Assembly: GCA_900752535.1 (NCBI GenBank)
Contig: CAADVV010000397.1
Location: 1 to 20,490, forward strand
From: Bacteroidales bacterium
Lineage (GTDB): Bacteria > Bacteroidota > Bacteroidia > Bacteroidales > Muribaculaceae
Direction of reading: 5' to 3'
DNA: 20,490 bases
Both the position numbers and the translations under genes were made by a program. Positions 18,792 through 20,490 of the stretch are shown here, piece by piece. The notes under the pieces were generated by a model. The model was not told the origin of the DNA, made no database searches, and saw only the letters and a program-made list of their open reading frames with translations. Numbering within the stretch: position 1 is the stretch's first letter; each line of letters opens with the position of its first letter.

Positions 18792-19772
18792 ATGAAAAAT
18801 CTCAGAACCCTGGCCGCAGCAATCCTCTGCGTTCTCATTGGCGCCGGAACAATCACTGCCCAAGAGCTCAATGATGCGGAAAGAAAAGCCCGTGCCGCTA
18901 TGGATAACTACCTCAGAGAAGAAGGCTACAGCACGCGTATCGACAAAAAAGACGGAAGCATCAACTTCAAGAAAAACAACGAGCTCTACTGGATTACTTT
19001 CAACGGCTCTGAAAACGCAATGTGCTACACTCTCTGTCGTCAGTCAATCAGGTTCGAAGGCAAAAATCTGCCCGTTGAAGCTGCAAACCGTAAGCGCGAA
19101 ATAGCCGAAAAAGCTGCCAACACGCTGAATGCCACCCAACAATATAAGGCTTTCCTCAAAGACAACAAGATTAATTTCGCATATCCGATTTACGCAACGT
19201 CTCCCGCTGAATATCAGGCTGTGTTCAAACGTGTGTTGAAGTCTCTCGAAAATATCGGTCCGGAATTTGACAAAGCTTATAAGAGCAATATCGTCAAAGT
19301 CGACTCAATCCACAACTACTGGATGAGCACCGACACCACGAAGAAGATTGTCGAGCAGCCCCGCAAAGCACCCGTAATGGGCAAGGAGAATCAGGGTCCC
19401 AACCTGAAAATCATGAAGTATGAAGCCTGCAATGCGGACGCCGACGGTGAAGAAATATCAGGCTACGATGATGCCCTGCGTCAATCAAAACTTAAATTCA
19501 TCAAGACAAGACTGACAATCAAACCGTCAAAGAAGGGTGTCTTCAAGATTGCCATGAAGATTGTAACCCCCGACGGCAAGACTCTCGTGCCGAACCGCGA
19601 CGCAACCTACACCACCGTCTCGACAATCGAGGCCAAAAAGACATCGCCCGAGGAATACACCCTCGACATCTTCGGAACAGACAAAGGTGGTCTCTGGGTG
19701 CCCGGCAATTACAAGGTCTACTTCTATGAAGATGACCGGGAAATCTATGAAGACGCATTCAATGTGCTCTGA
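18792..19772 (+). CDS. Secreted two-domain protein, YbjN-like N-terminal part (tentative)
   Basis: The 326-residue protein begins with a clear signal peptide (MKNLRTLAAAILCVLIGAGT, cut near TAQ-ELN). Residues ~28-165 have an alpha-beta pattern reminiscent of YbjN or secretion-chaperone folds: the helix MDNYLREEGYS, strands INFKKNNELYWITF and AMCYTLCRQSIRF, then helices with PAEYQAVFKRVLKSLENI. Residues ~230-326 look like an Ig-type beta-sandwich (RLTIKPSKKGVFKIAMKIV, VPGNYKVYFYEDDREIY). The YbjN comparison is weak. It follows the repeat kinase by 35 bases and precedes a lipoprotein gene by 24 bases. It could be a periplasmic partner or ligand of the kinase's outer domain, judged only from the shared compartment and operon. 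Confidence 0.75.
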   Translation: MKNLRTLAAAILCVLIGAGTITAQELNDAERKARAAMDNYLREEGYSTRIDKKDGSINFKKNNELYWITFNGSENAMCYTLCRQSIRFEGKNLPVEAANRKREIAEKAANTLNATQQYKAFLKDNKINFAYPIYATSPAEYQAVFKRVLKSLENIGPEFDKAYKSNIVKVDSIHNYWMSTDTTKKIVEQPRKAPVMGKENQGPNLKIMKYEACNADADGEEISGYDDALRQSKLKFIKTRLTIKPSKKGVFKIAMKIVTPDGKTLVPNRDATYTTVSTIEAKKTSPEEYTLDIFGTDKGGLWVPGNYKVYFYEDDREIYEDAFNVL

Positions 19773-19796
19773 CAATAAACTTCAAAACGTCTGAAA

Positions 19797-20195
19797 ATGA
19801 AACTGAAACATATATCAGCCATACTACTGTCAGCAGTGGCCGTCCTCGTGACGGCCACCGGCTGTGTTAAAAACAAAGAGGCCGAGGCCACGTCAAAAAT
19901 CGAGAAAGCCGTCAGCGCAATCAAGCTGCCCGAGAAGCTCAACGCCACCACCACGATGGTGGGCTGCTACTATCAGGACAAGACGCTGACATTCCGCAAC
20001 GAGGTGGAAGCCGGCACTCTGAAGCGTATCAACGCCGACTCGCTCAAGTCGTCGACGCTCGACCGTCTGCGCAACGGCCTCTTCCCCCGCGAGCTGACAT
20101 CAGCCCTGATTGAGTCGAAATCGTCAGTCAGATATATCTATGTCTGCAACTCCGACTCGATTATGTTCTCCTTCACCCCCGACGAACTGAAATAA
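19797..20195 (+). CDS. Small lipoprotein of unknown function
   Basis: The 132-residue protein has a type II signal peptide with lipobox ATGC (lipidated Cys23 after MKLKHISAILLSAVAVLVTA), so it should be anchored to a membrane from the periplasmic side. The mature part is one small domain with a helix (EATSKIEKAVSAIKLP), strands (TTTMVGCYYQDKTLTFRNEV), a helical middle (LKSSTLDRLRNGLFPRELTSAL) and a final hairpin (SVRYIYVCNSDSIMFSFT). I recognise no named family. Transcription continues from the secreted protein upstream, and the second PP2C gene follows after 66 bases. Confidence 0.8.
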   Translation: MKLKHISAILLSAVAVLVTATGCVKNKEAEATSKIEKAVSAIKLPEKLNATTTMVGCYYQDKTLTFRNEVEAGTLKRINADSLKSSTLDRLRNGLFPRELTSALIESKSSVRYIYVCNSDSIMFSFTPDELK

Positions 20196-20261
20196 ATACT
20201 CCCCATACACTTTTTTTTTATAACCTGTCTCCTCACCCTTTTACAACCCCAAGATTACTGA

Positions 20262-20490
20262 ATGGAAAGCTTCACTGACGCCTCAGGCATCTCACTCTCT
20301 GTCGAATCGCTTATCGGCGGACGCTCCGAAAACCAGGACGACTATGGCATGGCCTCCACGCCGTTAGGTGTCCTCGTGGTCGTCTGCGACGGCATGGGCG
20401 GCGGTCCCGCCGGCAAAACCGCCTCGTCGATGGCCCGCGAGACCATCATGGACGTGGTCGGCTCGGCCGACCCGGGCGCCAATCCCGAGC
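20262..20490 (+). CDS. Second PP2C-type phosphatase, N-terminal part (cut by window edge)
   Basis: The frame is open from ATG 20262 to the right edge (76 full codons) and encodes the start of a PP2C domain: GGRSENQDDYGMA followed by VVVCDGMGGGPAGKTAS, carrying the first metal-binding Asp. It differs clearly from the PP2C at 13198 (GGGPAGKTA against GGQAAGDVA, different N-terminus), so it is a second phosphatase rather than a duplicate. The remaining metal sites and any membrane segment lie outside the window. Its presence shows that the signalling island continues to the right. Confidence 0.9.
   Translation, partial: MESFTDASGISLSVESLIGGRSENQDDYGMASTPLGVLVVVCDGMGGGPAGKTASSMARETIMDVVGSADPGANPE

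Overview
The window looks like a GC-rich member of the order Bacteroidales, most plausibly the Muribaculaceae. This is inferred from the protein families, the TAnnTTTG-type promoter elements, secreted proteins cut after an 'AQ' signal-peptide end, and a Bacteroidales-style secretion tail. No marker gene for a firm placement is present.

Left part (1-7243), conventional genes. The end of gcvT and a complete gcvH (glycine cleavage) run rightward and finish at a strong terminator. Facing them is a kup-type potassium transporter with an in-frame amber codon and a changed key acidic residue, so it is called as a probable pseudogene. Next, on the minus strand, is a tightly overlapping three-gene unit: a DUF6249-like membrane protein, an ECF sigma factor and a small membrane protein. 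After that comes a large secreted beta-helix enzyme of the GH87 (alpha-1,3-glucanase / mycodextranase) type with its own promoter element and terminator.

Right part (7666 to the right edge, at least 12.8 kb), an unusual phospho-signalling island. At least thirteen genes run in one direction with short gaps, probably as one long operon or a few coupled units starting from a TAACTTTG box at 7544. They encode: membrane FHA + zinc ribbon; exported caspase-like protease; zinc ribbon + FHA; FHA with a tandemly repeated linker; FHA + TM with a disordered tail; acidic protein with EF-hand-like loops; zinc ribbon + FHA; PP2C phosphatase + TM with a disordered tail; Ser/Thr kinase + FHA + DUF805 membrane domain; Ser/Thr kinase + TM with eleven ~32-residue YD-like repeats outside; a secreted two-domain protein; a small lipoprotein; and the start of a second PP2C phosphatase cut by the window edge.

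How it may work (inference). The YD-repeat kinase would sense something in the periplasm. The two kinases and two phosphatases would write and erase phosphothreonine, and the six FHA domains would read it at the inner membrane. The exported caspase, secreted protein and lipoprotein would act on the other side. Three otherwise unrelated membrane proteins of the island (FHA-TM, PP2C-TM, kinase-TM) end in the same C-terminal tag, approximately [SH]-[DE]-x-D-L-x-x-K at the extreme C-terminus. In all three the tag should lie in the periplasm, which suggests a shared partner or processing step. I know no described system with exactly this gene set; parts of it resemble kinase/PP2C/FHA signalling modules in other bacteria.
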